Source of the DNA: Actinomycetota bacterium
GTDB taxonomy: Bacteria; Actinomycetota; Acidimicrobiia; Acidimicrobiales; AC-14
NCBI GenBank assembly: GCA_020200615.1
Contig: JAIVIH010000264.1
Span: 1-20,080 of the forward strand
Length of the DNA: 20,080 bases
Reading direction: 5' to 3'
The translations under genes were made by a program, and so were the position numbers. Position 1 is the first letter of the stretch; every line of letters starts with the position of its first letter. The notes under the pieces are model-generated. The model was not told where the DNA came from, searched no databases, and saw only the letters and a list, made by a program, of their open reading frames with translations. This document shows positions 7,905 to 15,947 of the stretch, in pieces.

Positions 7905-8337
7905 TGGCCCCGGCGTCCCTCTCCGGATGGGGTTCGAACGTGCCGTGGAGCGACGCCCACAGCCCACAGAGACCCAGGCCGTAGACGGGCACGAGCGTCC
8001 CCGCCGCCAGGCTGCTGTACGGCCGGGCGATGGCCGTGGCCAGGGCCACCACCACCTGAACGGCCAGGGCCCCCAGGAGGCTCCGGCGCACGGCCGCCGA
8101 CGCGATGTCGCCGGTCAGGAAGTAGAGGTTGGCCACGCTGATCTGCTCGCGCCGGCTCCGCCGGATTCCCGTGGCGTAGGCGGCGACGAAGGCGACGCAG
8201 CCGGCAAGGAACAGGGCGACGGCGACCACGAAGGCGGGCGCGGCCAGGGTGTCGGGGGCGGCCGCAGCCGCTACCGCGGTTACCGAGAACGCCGCCGTTC
8301 CCCACCACGCGCTTCGGCGGATGACTTCGCCGGACAT
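7897..8337 (-). CDS. Small integral membrane protein
   Basis: A 146-residue protein with about four hydrophobic helices: roughly 11-29, 33-57, 86-104 and 110-130. A basic loop with RRSRREQISVANLYFLTGD lies between helices two and three. The ATG overlaps the stop codon of the upstream glycosyltransferase by one base (TGATG), so the two are translationally coupled. That suggests a role with the glycosyltransferase at the membrane, for example in envelope glycolipid assembly; this is inference from position only. No enzyme motif is visible. The C-terminus is short, polar and probably cytosolic. Confidence 0.75.
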   Translation of the reverse strand: MSGEVIRRSAWWGTAAFSVTAVAAAAAPDTLAAPAFVVAVALFLAGCVAFVAAYATGIRRSRREQISVANLYFLTGDIASAAVRRSLLGALAVQVVVALATAIARPYSSLAAGTLVPVYGLGLCGLWASLHGTFEPHPERDAGATG

Positions 8338-9458
8338 CACTCGACCGCCTGGAGAGACTGGTCGAGGAGCTGAGCCAGGTGGTCGTAGTCGAAACGCTCC
8401 TCGGCCCGGCGCCGGGCCCCGCGGCCCAGGCGGGTGCGCAGCTGCTCGTCGTCGAGCAGCGCGTCCAGGGCGCCGGCCACCCTGACCGGGTCCTCGGGCG
8501 AGCGGACGATGAGCCCGGACTCGCCGTGGGTCACCGCTTCGGCCGACCCTCCGCTGAGGCCCGCCACCTGAGGGATGCCGCAGGCCGCCGCCTCGAGGAA
8601 CACGATGCCGAAGCCCTCCTGCTCCAACCCGCCCCAGCGGTTCCGGCAGGGCATGGCGAAGACGTCGGCGCATCCCAGGAACGTCGGGAGCCGATCCTCC
8701 GAGAGCCGGCCCAGGAACCGCACGGGGGCACCGGTCTTGGATGCCAGGCGAGCGAGGCGGGGAGCGTCACGTCCGGTGCCACCGACGACCAGGGTGAGGT
8801 CCGGATGCCGGGACATGAGCAAGGACGAGGCCGCGATCAGCACGTCGATCCCCTTTCGGGGCACCAAACGAGTGAGGGCCACCACCACCTTGCCCTCGGG
8901 CGGCAGGCCGTAGAGAGCGCGCCCTGCCGCCCGCTCGTCGTCCGACAAGGGGCGGAAGCGGGCGAGGTCGACCCCGGGCGGCACGATGACGGACGGAACC
9001 TGGCCTCCTGCCGCCCGGTACACCTCGGACAGGACGAACTCGCCGCAGGCAATCACCAGCGAGGCCCCGCGAAGCACCTGGCGGAGGGCAGCCTGGCCAC
9101 CGGGCAGCCGGCCCGGCACGGAGACCTCGGCGCCGTGAACCACGACGGCGTAGGGGCGGCGCAGGTGGCGGCCGACGAGGCTCAGGGGCAGGGCGGGGTC
9201 GAGCACCACCAACCCCGCACCGACCTCGTCGGCGAGGTCGCGGATCTGCTGCGTCAACGCCGGCGTCGGCCAGAGAACCCGTTGCCGAGCCCGCTCCACC
9301 CGGTACGGCTGGGCGTCGTCGAACTCGATGTCACCGGCGTACGGCGTGGTGAGGACGGTCACCCGGTCCGGGGGCAGCCGCCGCCACAGCTCCCACAGGT
9401 ATGACTGGATTCCGCCGATCTTGGGCGGGAAGTCGTTGGTGACGAGGACGTGCGCCAG
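8337..9458 (-). CDS. GT4-family glycosyltransferase (PimB-like)
   Basis: A GT-B fold glycosyltransferase that uses a nucleotide-sugar donor, probably GDP-mannose, to modify a lipid or glycan at the inner membrane face. The N-terminal half has TNDFPPKIGGIQSYLWELWR, typical of PimB-type phosphatidylinositol mannosyltransferases, and YAVVVHGAEV. The donor half has VVALTRLVPRKGIDVLI, a GRLSEDRLPTFLGCADVFAMP segment and the retaining-enzyme signature EQEGFGIVFLEAAACGIP. An in-frame GTG exists at 9362, but it would cut off the acceptor-site N-terminus. Homology-like sequence continues to AHVLVTNDF, and the only plausible codon there is CTG at 9456-9458. No ATG, GTG or TTG lies between this point and the SepH stop. 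With CTG the protein is 373 residues, near family length. It lies 12 bases after SepH and is coupled to the membrane protein downstream. Confidence 0.85.
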   Translation of the reverse strand: MAHVLVTNDFPPKIGGIQSYLWELWRRLPPDRVTVLTTPYAGDIEFDDAQPYRVERARQRVLWPTPALTQQIRDLADEVGAGLVVLDPALPLSLVGRHLRRPYAVVVHGAEVSVPGRLPGGQAALRQVLRGASLVIACGEFVLSEVYRAAGGQVPSVIVPPGVDLARFRPLSDDERAAGRALYGLPPEGKVVVALTRLVPRKGIDVLIAASSLLMSRHPDLTLVVGGTGRDAPRLARLASKTGAPVRFLGRLSEDRLPTFLGCADVFAMPCRNRWGGLEQEGFGIVFLEAAACGIPQVAGLSGGSAEAVTHGESGLIVRSPEDPVRVAGALDALLDDEQLRTRLGRGARRRAEERFDYDHLAQLLDQSLQAVE

Positions 9459-9470
9459 TCGGGTGCCGTT

Positions 9471-11417
9471 TCAGGAACGAATGGGCGAGAAAGCCGACGG
9501 GGACGGCCGCGGAGGATTCTTCCGCAGGCGCGGACGGTCGCCACTGGAGGCCAGCTCCGACGCCTGCTTGGCCGAGATCCGGGGCCGGATGACGAAGGCG
9601 TCCGGGTCGTCGGCCGCTTCCTCGGGAACGTCGAGAACGTCGAGGTCGAAATCGTTCTCGTCCTCGTCCCCTTCGCCGTCTCGGTCCTCGGCGGGCGGCG
9701 TCGGCGGGCTGTCCGGCCCTGAGCTCCGCTCAGGCCCCAGAGCGAACGACGCCGAGGACGGCGGGGGCCCGGGAGCCCGTGCCGGAGCCTCGCCGAAGAT
9801 GCTCGCCCGAGCGGGCGGGACGTCGTTGCGCGTGTCCTTCACCACCTCCGGTGAAGGGCGGGGGGCCGGGAGATCGACTGGCGCCCTCTTGGGTGGCATC
9901 GCCCGCGCCGGCACGCCCTCGCGGACCGGGCTCCGGCCGGGAGGGCCGGCTGAGGTGCGGGCAGGCGGGGCCGGGGTGTCAGCGAACCGCAGGCTGAACG
10001 GCTCTCGGCCGTTGCCGCCGCGCGATCGGGAACCTCCCGAGCGGTTGTTGGACGTCGCACCCTGCCGCGCCGCGGGCTGCGGACGGGCGGCCGGCGGGCG
10101 GGCTCCGACAGGAGAGGCGGGACGGCCGCCTCGGACCCCGGTCGCCCTGGTAGCGAGCCGGGTGCCGTCGGTGCCGAAGCGTGGTCCCTCGGCCCGCGCG
10201 GTAGCGCGTCGGGTCGCCTTGGTCGCCGTAGCCGTCGCGACCGGAGCCCGCTTCTTCGCGGTGGAGGAAGCCTTGGTCGCGGACTTTCTGGCGGTCTTGG
10301 TCGCGCTCTTGGCCGTCCTCTTCGTCGCGCCCTTGGCCCCACCCTTGGCGGCAGGCGCCTTGGCCGGACTGGGCGAGCGCTTGGCCGTGGGCGCCTTGGC
10401 CGGCGGGACCTTTGCCGTAGTGCCTTTGGGCGTCGCTCTGGCCGGCCTCTGGGCCGTGGGAGCCTTCGACGCCGGGCCCATGACCGCACCCCTGGCCGGG
10501 CGTTTCGCAGGACGTTTCGGCTCGCCCGATTTCGCTGCGCCAGCAGCGGCGGCAGCGGGAGGCTTCCGCGCCGGCCTGGTCGGAGACGCCGGCGCTCCCA
10601 GCGCTCGGGGGGCGGGTGCACGACTGACCGCGGCACGAGCCCGCGGGGTTGGAGGGCGGGGACCGGGACGGACCCGAGCGGGAAGGATGTCGACGGACCG
10701 GTCGATCGGCGCCTGCTCCTCCGGCTCGTCCGGCTGATCCCCGGCCCGCCGTCTCTTCCCGCCGTCGACGTAGGCGAGGTCGGACGCCAGACGGTCCTTG
10801 GAGCGGAGCTGCCCCAGGGCGACGTCGACCTCCCACGACGCCTGTTGGAACCGGCCCCGTGACTCGTAGCGAAAGCGGACCATCCACACGCTGTCGTGCG
10901 CCTGGAACGCGCTCCAGCCTGCGGTGTACTCGTCCTCGGCGAGGACCAGGCCCTTGTCGGCCAGGTTGATTACGACCGACTCCCCCAACGGGAAGGCCGA
11001 GTCGCCCAGCCGCGCCTTGGCGTAGGTGAGGCTGCGAGCGAGCTCGATCACCTGGACCTGCTCGGCCAGGATCGGAGGCGCAAAGCGCTCCACCCACTCA
11101 CGCGGGCAACGGGCCTCCTTGGCCACGTCGTCGATGGTCCGTCCCGCCCGCAGACGGGCCTGGATCTCCCGAGGAGTCAACTCGCTCTGGGGACGGGTCC
11201 GCTCCGCAGCTCGCTCTTCGTGCCGGGTTCCCCAGTCCGAAGAGGCGGGACCGCCGCCCGATTCGTCACCGTTGCGGAGCCGCTCGACCTCCGCGAGCTT
11301 GTCCCGCAGCTCGTCGCTTATGGCGACTACGAAGCTGCCCGACTTCGACCCCTTGCGGGTGCTGAATATCAAGCCATCGAGATCGGTTGTGAAGCCGACG
11401 ACATGGAGCTTTCGCAC
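9471..11417 (-). CDS. sepH: SepH (DUF3071) cell-division protein with a long basic tail
   Basis: A 648-residue protein. The first 230 or so residues are the SepH/DUF3071 domain: RKLHVVGFTTDLDGLIFS, SGSFVVAISDELRDKL, a helix-turn-helix (LTPREIQARLRAGRTIDDVA and the following REWVERF), and a C-terminal WMVRFRYESRGRFQQASWEV strand pair. In Streptomyces and Mycobacterium, SepH stimulates FtsZ assembly. After about residue 250 comes a long low-complexity region. It begins rich in Pro and Arg, becomes lysine/alanine/proline-rich at about 320-440 with repeated AK, PAK and TAK units like histone H1 or HU tails, then returns to Arg/Pro. A short acidic patch (GDEDENDFDLDVLDV) and a basic C-terminus close it. 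The tail is several hundred residues longer than in the SepH proteins I know. The GTG at 11417 gives the standard N-terminus and follows GGGAG by 4 bases. Confidence 0.88.
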   Translation of the reverse strand: MRKLHVVGFTTDLDGLIFSTRKGSKSGSFVVAISDELRDKLAEVERLRNGDESGGGPASSDWGTRHEERAAERTRPQSELTPREIQARLRAGRTIDDVAKEARCPREWVERFAPPILAEQVQVIELARSLTYAKARLGDSAFPLGESVVINLADKGLVLAEDEYTAGWSAFQAHDSVWMVRFRYESRGRFQQASWEVDVALGQLRSKDRLASDLAYVDGGKRRRAGDQPDEPEEQAPIDRSVDILPARVRPGPRPPTPRARAAVSRAPAPRALGAPASPTRPARKPPAAAAAGAAKSGEPKRPAKRPARGAVMGPASKAPTAQRPARATPKGTTAKVPPAKAPTAKRSPSPAKAPAAKGGAKGATKRTAKSATKTARKSATKASSTAKKRAPVATATATKATRRATARAEGPRFGTDGTRLATRATGVRGGRPASPVGARPPAARPQPAARQGATSNNRSGGSRSRGGNGREPFSLRFADTPAPPARTSAGPPGRSPVREGVPARAMPPKRAPVDLPAPRPSPEVVKDTRNDVPPARASIFGEAPARAPGPPPSSASFALGPERSSGPDSPPTPPAEDRDGEGDEDENDFDLDVLDVPEEAADDPDAFVIRPRISAKQASELASSGDRPRLRKNPPRPSPSAFSPIRS

Positions 11418-11467
11418 TGTGCTCCCGAGGCACTGTGGCCGGACGAACTGCGGACCCTTGAAACCGG

Positions 11468-11473
11468 ACGCTA
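11468..11473 (-). promoter_or_regulatory. Candidate -10 element upstream of sepH
   Basis: Minus-strand TAGCGT lies about 50 bases before the sepH GTG, in the 108-base gap after the CDDC protein. This would give a short leader that holds the GGGAG ribosome-binding site. No convincing -35 is seen. Confidence 0.3.
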
Positions 11474-11525
11474 CCACTCGACTCCGGTTGTAATCGCGGA
11501 CCGTGGGGCCCCCGATCACCCGTGC

Positions 11526-11726
11526 TCAGCCCGTGCGCCGAACCTGCCGGAGATGGGGTACGAGGCCGGCGTCGCCGAGCATCCGCACGGCCCTGGCCTC
11601 GGCCGCGTCGATCACGACGGCTTCGTTCGGCTCGCGGTTGCAGATGAAGGTGACAACGCAGTCGTCGCACGCAGAGGTGTGCTGCATCACACAGTCGTCA
11701 CAGCTGATGACCGAAACGCCCTCCAT
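11526..11726 (-). CDS. Small protein with two CDDC motifs
   Basis: A 66-residue protein with a duplicated cysteine motif: CDDC at residues 9-12 and CDDC at 20-23, an 11-residue repeat, followed by Cys29. The spacing suggests a metal or Fe-S site. The second half (EPNEAVVIDAAEARAVRMLG, then LVPHLRQVRR) looks like a helix followed by a basic end. I chose the ATG at 11726 because GGAGG lies 8 bases upstream; the GTG two codons earlier is only 2 bases from it. It sits between sepH and the NYN gene on the same strand. The family is one I associate with actinobacteria, but I cannot name a function. The clean ribosome-binding site and cysteine pattern support a real gene. Confidence 0.75.
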   Translation of the reverse strand: MEGVSVISCDDCVMQHTSACDDCVVTFICNREPNEAVVIDAAEARAVRMLGDAGLVPHLRQVRRTG

Positions 11727-11761
11727 GAGCACATCCTCCAGAACTCGTTTGACTTCCGGTG

Positions 11762-11767
11762 AACCTA
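11762..11767 (-). promoter_or_regulatory. Candidate -10 element upstream of the CDDC protein
   Basis: Minus-strand TAGGTT in the 66-base gap after the NYN gene. It would start a message about 30 bases before the ATG, with the GGAGG site inside the leader. No -35 is apparent. Confidence 0.3.
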
Positions 11768-11792
11768 CCGGGGCGGTGTGACAGTTCTGCCG

Positions 11793-13214
11793 CTACCGGC
11801 GGAGGACGGCGAGGAGCTGCCTGGAGGAGATGACGTTGGCTCCTGCCCGGGCCGCGCCCTGCTGCACTCTGCGATCGCTGGTGGCGACGACCACGGGACG
11901 CTGGGGGGGAAGTTCGTTCACCAGGGCGAGGACCTCGTCGTCGGCCTCGACTCCGGGAGCGGAAAACTGGACCTTGACCGCCCGCGCCGTCGTGGGCACG
12001 ACCCCGGGCATGATCTGTTCGGCTCCGTCGAACACGACGCGCACGTCGGCGCCCGTGCGGGCCGCGAGCTCGGTCAGGGCGTCCACCAGGCGCCGTCGCT
12101 GATCGGGAAGGGGCACCTCCGGCCACCCCGAGAGCGAGACGTTGTAGCCGTCGACCACGAGGGCCACGCCACTCACCCGCACGAGGTATTCGGCGGCTTC
12201 GGTCGAGTCGTCGAAGATGGCCGGCGGCAGCCGCACGGGCTGGCGCCCCACCGCGTCGGGACGCCCGCTCCGACGCCGGGCCGGCCTGACCTCGGGCACG
12301 GGTACCAGCGCTGGCGATCGGACGTCCTCGGGAGAACCACCGTCCCCGCTGAGCGGATCTGCCGCCGCGCCCAGGGCCTCGGCCAGGCGCGCCGCAGCCC
12401 GAGCGGCTTCCCGGAGGGCGCGACCGACGTCGGCGTTGACTGCGAGCAACGCGGCCGGCAAAGGCGGCTCCCGGTCCGGTGGCGCGGCTGGCGAAGTCTC
12501 TTGTTCGATGCCCCGTGCCTCCGCCGGGGCCGCCACTTCAGCCGAAGCCTGCAGTTCGCCTACATGAACCTCGAGCTGGCGTAGCCGGCGACGTAAAGCC
12601 TCGACCTCGGCCGCCGCAGCTGCCGCCGAGGCTTTCGCCCGATCCCGCTCGGCGGCCAGGCTCTCAGCCCGACGACCGGCGGCAGCGGCCGCGTCGGACG
12701 CCATCTGGCGAGCCCGGCGCTCCTCCCCCAAGGCCGCCGTCGCCTGCGCCGCCTCGGCACGAGCCGACGCGGCCGCCTGCTCGGCCCGGCGGCTGGCGTC
12801 CTCGGCTCCCGCCAGCCGGCGACGGGCGTCGTGCTCCGCTCGCTGGTCGACAGCCGCTTCCGCCTCTTGCTCGGCGCGCGCCACCAGCGACGCCAGCTCC
12901 TCCTCCCAGCCCGACGGCCGGGCGAGGAACAGCCACCCCGCCCGCCCCACGTCTCGCTCCTCGACCGTTGCCGTCACCCGCGCTCGGAAGTCCTCGTCGG
13001 TGTCGAGGGCCCGGCGGGTGGCAGCCAGCGCTCGCGGCGGCAGCTTGGCGAAGCGGAGGAAGGGGCGCAGAGCCACAGGGGCGGGAACAGCCGGCTTCTC
13101 CTTCTCTTCCTCACCTTCCCGGGCCGCGGCGAGGGCCGCCTCCAGAGCAGCCCGCAGGAGGAGGTCACCAGCCGGGTTCAGAGGGTCTCGACCGCCTCGC
13201 TCGAACCGCACCAC
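11793..13214 (-). CDS. Coiled-coil protein with C-terminal NYN (PIN-like) ribonuclease domain
   Basis: A 473-residue protein. Residues 1-100 form an N-terminal region (FLRFAKLPPRALAATRRAL and a GRAGWLFLARPSGWEEEL patch). An alanine/glutamate/arginine-rich coiled coil covers about 105-235, then a Pro/Ala linker, then an NYN/YacP-like domain from about 345 to the end. NYN acid residues are visible: VALVVDGYNV (Asp355), VVFDGAE, EADDEVLALV, and VVVATSDRRVQ, the usual metal-binding acid cluster of the PIN/FLAP-like fold. It probably cleaves structured RNA; YacP/Rae1 in Bacillus is a ribosome-associated relative. The GTG start at 13214 overlaps the end of the zinc-ribbon gene by 37 bases in another frame, so the two are probably coupled. 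The next genes downstream are the CDDC protein and sepH. Confidence 0.85.
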   Translation of the reverse strand: MVRFERGGRDPLNPAGDLLLRAALEAALAAAREGEEEKEKPAVPAPVALRPFLRFAKLPPRALAATRRALDTDEDFRARVTATVEERDVGRAGWLFLARPSGWEEELASLVARAEQEAEAAVDQRAEHDARRRLAGAEDASRRAEQAAASARAEAAQATAALGEERRARQMASDAAAAAGRRAESLAAERDRAKASAAAAAAEVEALRRRLRQLEVHVGELQASAEVAAPAEARGIEQETSPAAPPDREPPLPAALLAVNADVGRALREAARAAARLAEALGAAADPLSGDGGSPEDVRSPALVPVPEVRPARRRSGRPDAVGRQPVRLPPAIFDDSTEAAEYLVRVSGVALVVDGYNVSLSGWPEVPLPDQRRRLVDALTELAARTGADVRVVFDGAEQIMPGVVPTTARAVKVQFSAPGVEADDEVLALVNELPPQRPVVVATSDRRVQQGAARAGANVISSRQLLAVLRR

Positions 13215-13373
13215 CGGCAGGTCACGCTCTGGACCACCTCATCGAGGACCTGCTCCTCCTCCACGGTCAGCTCTCCGCCCAGGCTGAAGTGGTGGAAGGC
13301 GCGTGTCGTCCGGGCCGTCGTGACGTCGAACCGCGTGAGGTTGCCGCACGCGGTGCAGCGGCCCCATTCCTCC
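13178..13373 (-). pseudogene. Zinc-ribbon-like small protein, 5' end missing
   Basis: The minus strand from about 13373 to the TGA at 13178-13180 encodes a coherent small protein: EEWGRCTACGN, LTRFDVTTARTTRAFHHFSL, a VEEEQVLDEVVQSV helix, CRWCGSSEAVETL and stop. Two CxxC pairs (CTAC and CRWC) spaced by about 45 residues look like a zinc ribbon. No ATG, GTG or TTG occurs between the first coherent residues and an in-frame stop at 13388-13390, so the start is missing. On the plus strand the same point is where the exonuclease gene loses its N-terminus. The simplest reading is a deletion that removed the divergent promoter region and both 5' ends. Its last 37 bases overlap the NYN gene start, suggesting the two belong together. 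Confidence 0.6.
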
Positions 13374-13380
13374 CCAGATC

Positions 13381-14811
13381 GTGGTCCTCACCGGCATCAC
13401 CGAGTCCATGGTGGGGCCGGCGCCCTCGATCGATGCCGTCCTGCCCGCCCTCCTCGAGTTCTTGGGCGGTTGCGTGCTCGTGGGCCACAACCTCCGGTTC
13501 GACACGTCGTTCCTGGATGTGGCCTCGCTCGCCGCCGGTTATCCGCGGCTCCCTCACCAGCGGGTCGACACCTGCGCCCTGGCCCGCCGGTTGGTCCGCG
13601 ACGAGGTCCCCGACTGCCGGCTCGGCACCCTCGCCCGACGGCTTCGCCTAGCCCACCAGCCCTCCCACCGGGCCCTCGAGGACGCTCTGGCCACCGCCGA
13701 CCTCCTCCACGTCCTGCTCGAACGAGCCGCCGGCCTGGGCGTCTTGGGGCTCGACGACCTCCTCACCCTCCCGACCCTCGCCGCCCATCCCATGGGCGCC
13801 AAGCTTCGGCTCACCCGCGGGCTCCCGCGCTCGCCGGGCGTCTACCTGTTCCGGGGCCTGGGCGGACGGGTCCTGTATGTCGGCAAGGCCACCGACCTGC
13901 GGTCCCGCGTGCGGTCCTACTTCTCGGGCGACGACCGGCGGAAGGTGTCGTCCCTGCTCCGGGAAGCCGAGTCCATCGATCACGTGGTCTGCCGTAGCCC
14001 CATCGAGGCCGCCGTCCTCGAGATCCGTCTCATCCACCGGTACCTGCCGCCGTACAACCAGCGGTCGACCCGCTGGCGGAAGTACGCCTACCTGAAGCTC
14101 ACCCTCGGCGAGCGCTTTCCCCGTCTGTCCGTCGTCCGAGCGCCCACCCCGGAAGACGGGTGCCTCTACCTGGGACCCCTTTCGTCCACCGCCACCGCCC
14201 GCGCCGTGGCCGAGGCGATCGAAACCGCGGTACCCATCCGGCGGTGCACGGCCCGTCCGGGCCGCGTCCCCCGCGAGGGCCTGTGCACGCCCGCGCAGCT
14301 CGGGGTGGCGACGTGTCCCTGTGCAGGGGCCATCTCCGAAGCCGAGTACCGGATCCTCGTAGACCAGGTCGTCCGCGGGCTGACCAACGAGCCGGAGGCC
14401 CTCCTCCAGCCTCTGTGCGACCGCATGCGGGCCCTCGCGGGAGCGGAGCGGTTCGAGGAGGCCGCTGAGGCCCGCGACCGGGCCGACGTCCTGGCCCGTG
14501 CCCTCCACCGCCAACGACAGGTCGACGCCCTCCGGCTGGCCGGCCGCCTCGAAGTGGAGGCGGGCGATCGTCGGCTCGTCCTCACGGCGGGCCTCCTCGG
14601 CGCCCAGGCCGGGGTGGAGGTCGACCTCCGGGACTACGGAGCGGGCGCACCGGTCCCTCGCCACCTGGCCGACGAGCTCAGCTGTATGGCCAGCTGGCTG
14701 GACGCCGAGTCGTCCCGGCTGAGGCTCCTGCGGTGCGAGGGCGAGCTCGTCTCGCCTCTGCCCCGGGTGCCCCGCTACGAGCCCCGCAAGCGTCGGAGCC
14801 GCCAGGAGTAA
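13381..14811 (+). CDS. DnaQ-like exonuclease / GIY-YIG nuclease / UVR protein, N-terminus missing
   Basis: A member of the actinobacterial DEDDh-exonuclease plus UvrC-like family. Residues 1-115 carry the second and third exonuclease motifs (LVGHNLRFDTSFL and HRALEDALATADLL with His97 and Asp101). Residues 147-230 are a GIY-YIG nuclease domain (GVYLFRGLGGRVLYVGKATD, RSRVRSYF). A UVR-type motif (ERFEEAAEARDRADVLARAL) lies near 355-375. It lacks the UvrC RNase H half, so it resembles Cho-type nucleases. The first exonuclease motif (DxE) and about 50-60 residues are missing. The coherent frame begins at PIPPQIVVLTGIT (from 13363), just beyond two in-frame stops at 13321 and 13336. The GTG at 13381 is only the first available start. 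As given, the exonuclease half cannot be active, while the GIY-YIG part could be. It converges with trpD with a 12-base gap. Confidence 0.85.
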   Translation: MVLTGITESMVGPAPSIDAVLPALLEFLGGCVLVGHNLRFDTSFLDVASLAAGYPRLPHQRVDTCALARRLVRDEVPDCRLGTLARRLRLAHQPSHRALEDALATADLLHVLLERAAGLGVLGLDDLLTLPTLAAHPMGAKLRLTRGLPRSPGVYLFRGLGGRVLYVGKATDLRSRVRSYFSGDDRRKVSSLLREAESIDHVVCRSPIEAAVLEIRLIHRYLPPYNQRSTRWRKYAYLKLTLGERFPRLSVVRAPTPEDGCLYLGPLSSTATARAVAEAIETAVPIRRCTARPGRVPREGLCTPAQLGVATCPCAGAISEAEYRILVDQVVRGLTNEPEALLQPLCDRMRALAGAERFEEAAEARDRADVLARALHRQRQVDALRLAGRLEVEAGDRRLVLTAGLLGAQAGVEVDLRDYGAGAPVPRHLADELSCMASWLDAESSRLRLLRCEGELVSPLPRVPRYEPRKRRSRQE

Positions 14812-14823
14812 CCAGGGCACTGG

Positions 14824-15894
14824 CTACCCGGCGGGCGCTACGTCCTTGTGCTCGCCCGACACCGTGACCAGGCGTTCCAGCACCTCGCCCGCCCGCCCTT
14901 CGTCAACCGACGAGACGGCCGCTTCAAGTCCCCCGGCCAGGTCGTCGGCCAGGCCCGCAGCCACGACTCCGGCCGCCGCGTTAAGGAGGACGATGTCCCG
15001 GTGGGGGCCCCTGTCCCCGTCGAGCACGCGCCGGGTCAGGTCGGCGTTGGTGGCCGGGTCGCCACCGCGGAGCGAGCCGGCCGAGGCCTGTGCAAGGCCC
15101 AGCTCGGCTGGGTCGACCACGTAGGTGCGCACCCGGCCCTCATTCAGCTCCAGCACCGTCGACGTGGTGGTCGTGGACAGCTCGTCGAGACCGTCGTGGC
15201 CGTAGACGACGAGCGCCCGTTCGGCACCGTTGGCCTGCAGCACCCCGAGCATGCGCTCGGCCATGGACGGGTCGCTCACGCCCAGGGCCTGGCGGCGGAC
15301 CCTCGCCGGATTGGCCAGAGGCCCGAGGAAGTTGAAGACGGTGGCCACTCCCAGCTCCCGGCGGGTGGGCCCGGCGTGGCGGAGGACGGCGTGGAAGCGG
15401 GGGGCGAAGCAGAAGCCCATGCCCACCTGCTCGACGCAAGCGGCGACCCCCTCGGGCCCGAGGTCGACCGTGACCCCCAGGGCCTCCAACACGTCGGCGG
15501 AACCGCTGGCCGACGACGCCGCCCGGTTTCCGTGCTTGCACACCGGGGCACCGGCCCCGGCCACGACCAGGGCGGCGGTGGTGGACACGTTGATCGTGTG
15601 ACTCCGGTCGCCACCGGTTCCGCAGGTGTCGACCAGGGCCAGGTCTCCGGCGATCGGCACCGTCCGGGCGAACTCCAGCAGGGTGGCCAGCAGCCCGGTC
15701 ATCTCTTCGACGGTTTCGCCCTTCATCCGCAGGGCGATGCAGAAGCCGGCGATCTGGGCGGAGGTGGCCGAGCCCTCGAGGATCTCGCGCAACGCCGCAC
15801 CCGCTTCGGCCGCGGTGAGGTCGCGACCACGCGTGAGCGAACCGAGAACCCCTGGCCAGCCGCCGATATCGGACAGGGAGACGGCGTCAGGCAC
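14824..15894 (-). CDS. trpD: Anthranilate phosphoribosyltransferase
   Basis: A 356-residue complete TrpD, which joins anthranilate to phosphoribosyl pyrophosphate in tryptophan synthesis. Family marks are an N-terminal helical domain (LREILEGSATSAQIAGFCIALRMKGET split over 36-60), DTCGTGGDRSHTINVSTTAAL (PRPP loop, GTGGD at 92-96), KHGNRAASSASGSADVLEALG (anthranilate and PRPP contacts), FNFLGPLANPA and GLDELSTT (metal-binding acid pair). No other trp gene is in the window, so it is a scattered pathway gene. The GTG start at 15894 is 6 bases behind a TACCGT box. whiB ends 53 bases upstream on the same strand, so read-through from whiB is possible. Confidence 0.96.
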   Translation of the reverse strand: MPDAVSLSDIGGWPGVLGSLTRGRDLTAAEAGAALREILEGSATSAQIAGFCIALRMKGETVEEMTGLLATLLEFARTVPIAGDLALVDTCGTGGDRSHTINVSTTAALVVAGAGAPVCKHGNRAASSASGSADVLEALGVTVDLGPEGVAACVEQVGMGFCFAPRFHAVLRHAGPTRRELGVATVFNFLGPLANPARVRRQALGVSDPSMAERMLGVLQANGAERALVVYGHDGLDELSTTTTSTVLELNEGRVRTYVVDPAELGLAQASAGSLRGGDPATNADLTRRVLDGDRGPHRDIVLLNAAAGVVAAGLADDLAGGLEAAVSSVDEGRAGEVLERLVTVSGEHKDVAPAG

Positions 15895-15900
15895 CGGTCA

Positions 15901-15906
15901 ACGGTA
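15901..15906 (-). promoter_or_regulatory. Leaderless -10 element of trpD
   Basis: Minus-strand TACCGT, six bases, then the GTG at 15894. No Shine-Dalgarno sequence is present at this start. Confidence 0.4.
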
Positions 15907-15947
15907 CCGGGGAGCCTCCCCGCCGGGCTACGCGGGCGGAGACCAGC

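Noticed and set aside
10200..10480. Repetitive sequence in the sepH tail considered as a DNA repeat or CRISPR-like array
   Set aside because: The units vary in length and sequence and encode AK/PAK/TAK peptide repeats; there are no regular spacers.
9328..10737. A 469-codon plus-strand frame opposite sepH
   Set aside because: It mirrors the low-complexity tail of SepH; the Ala/Gly/Val-rich product is a composition shadow.
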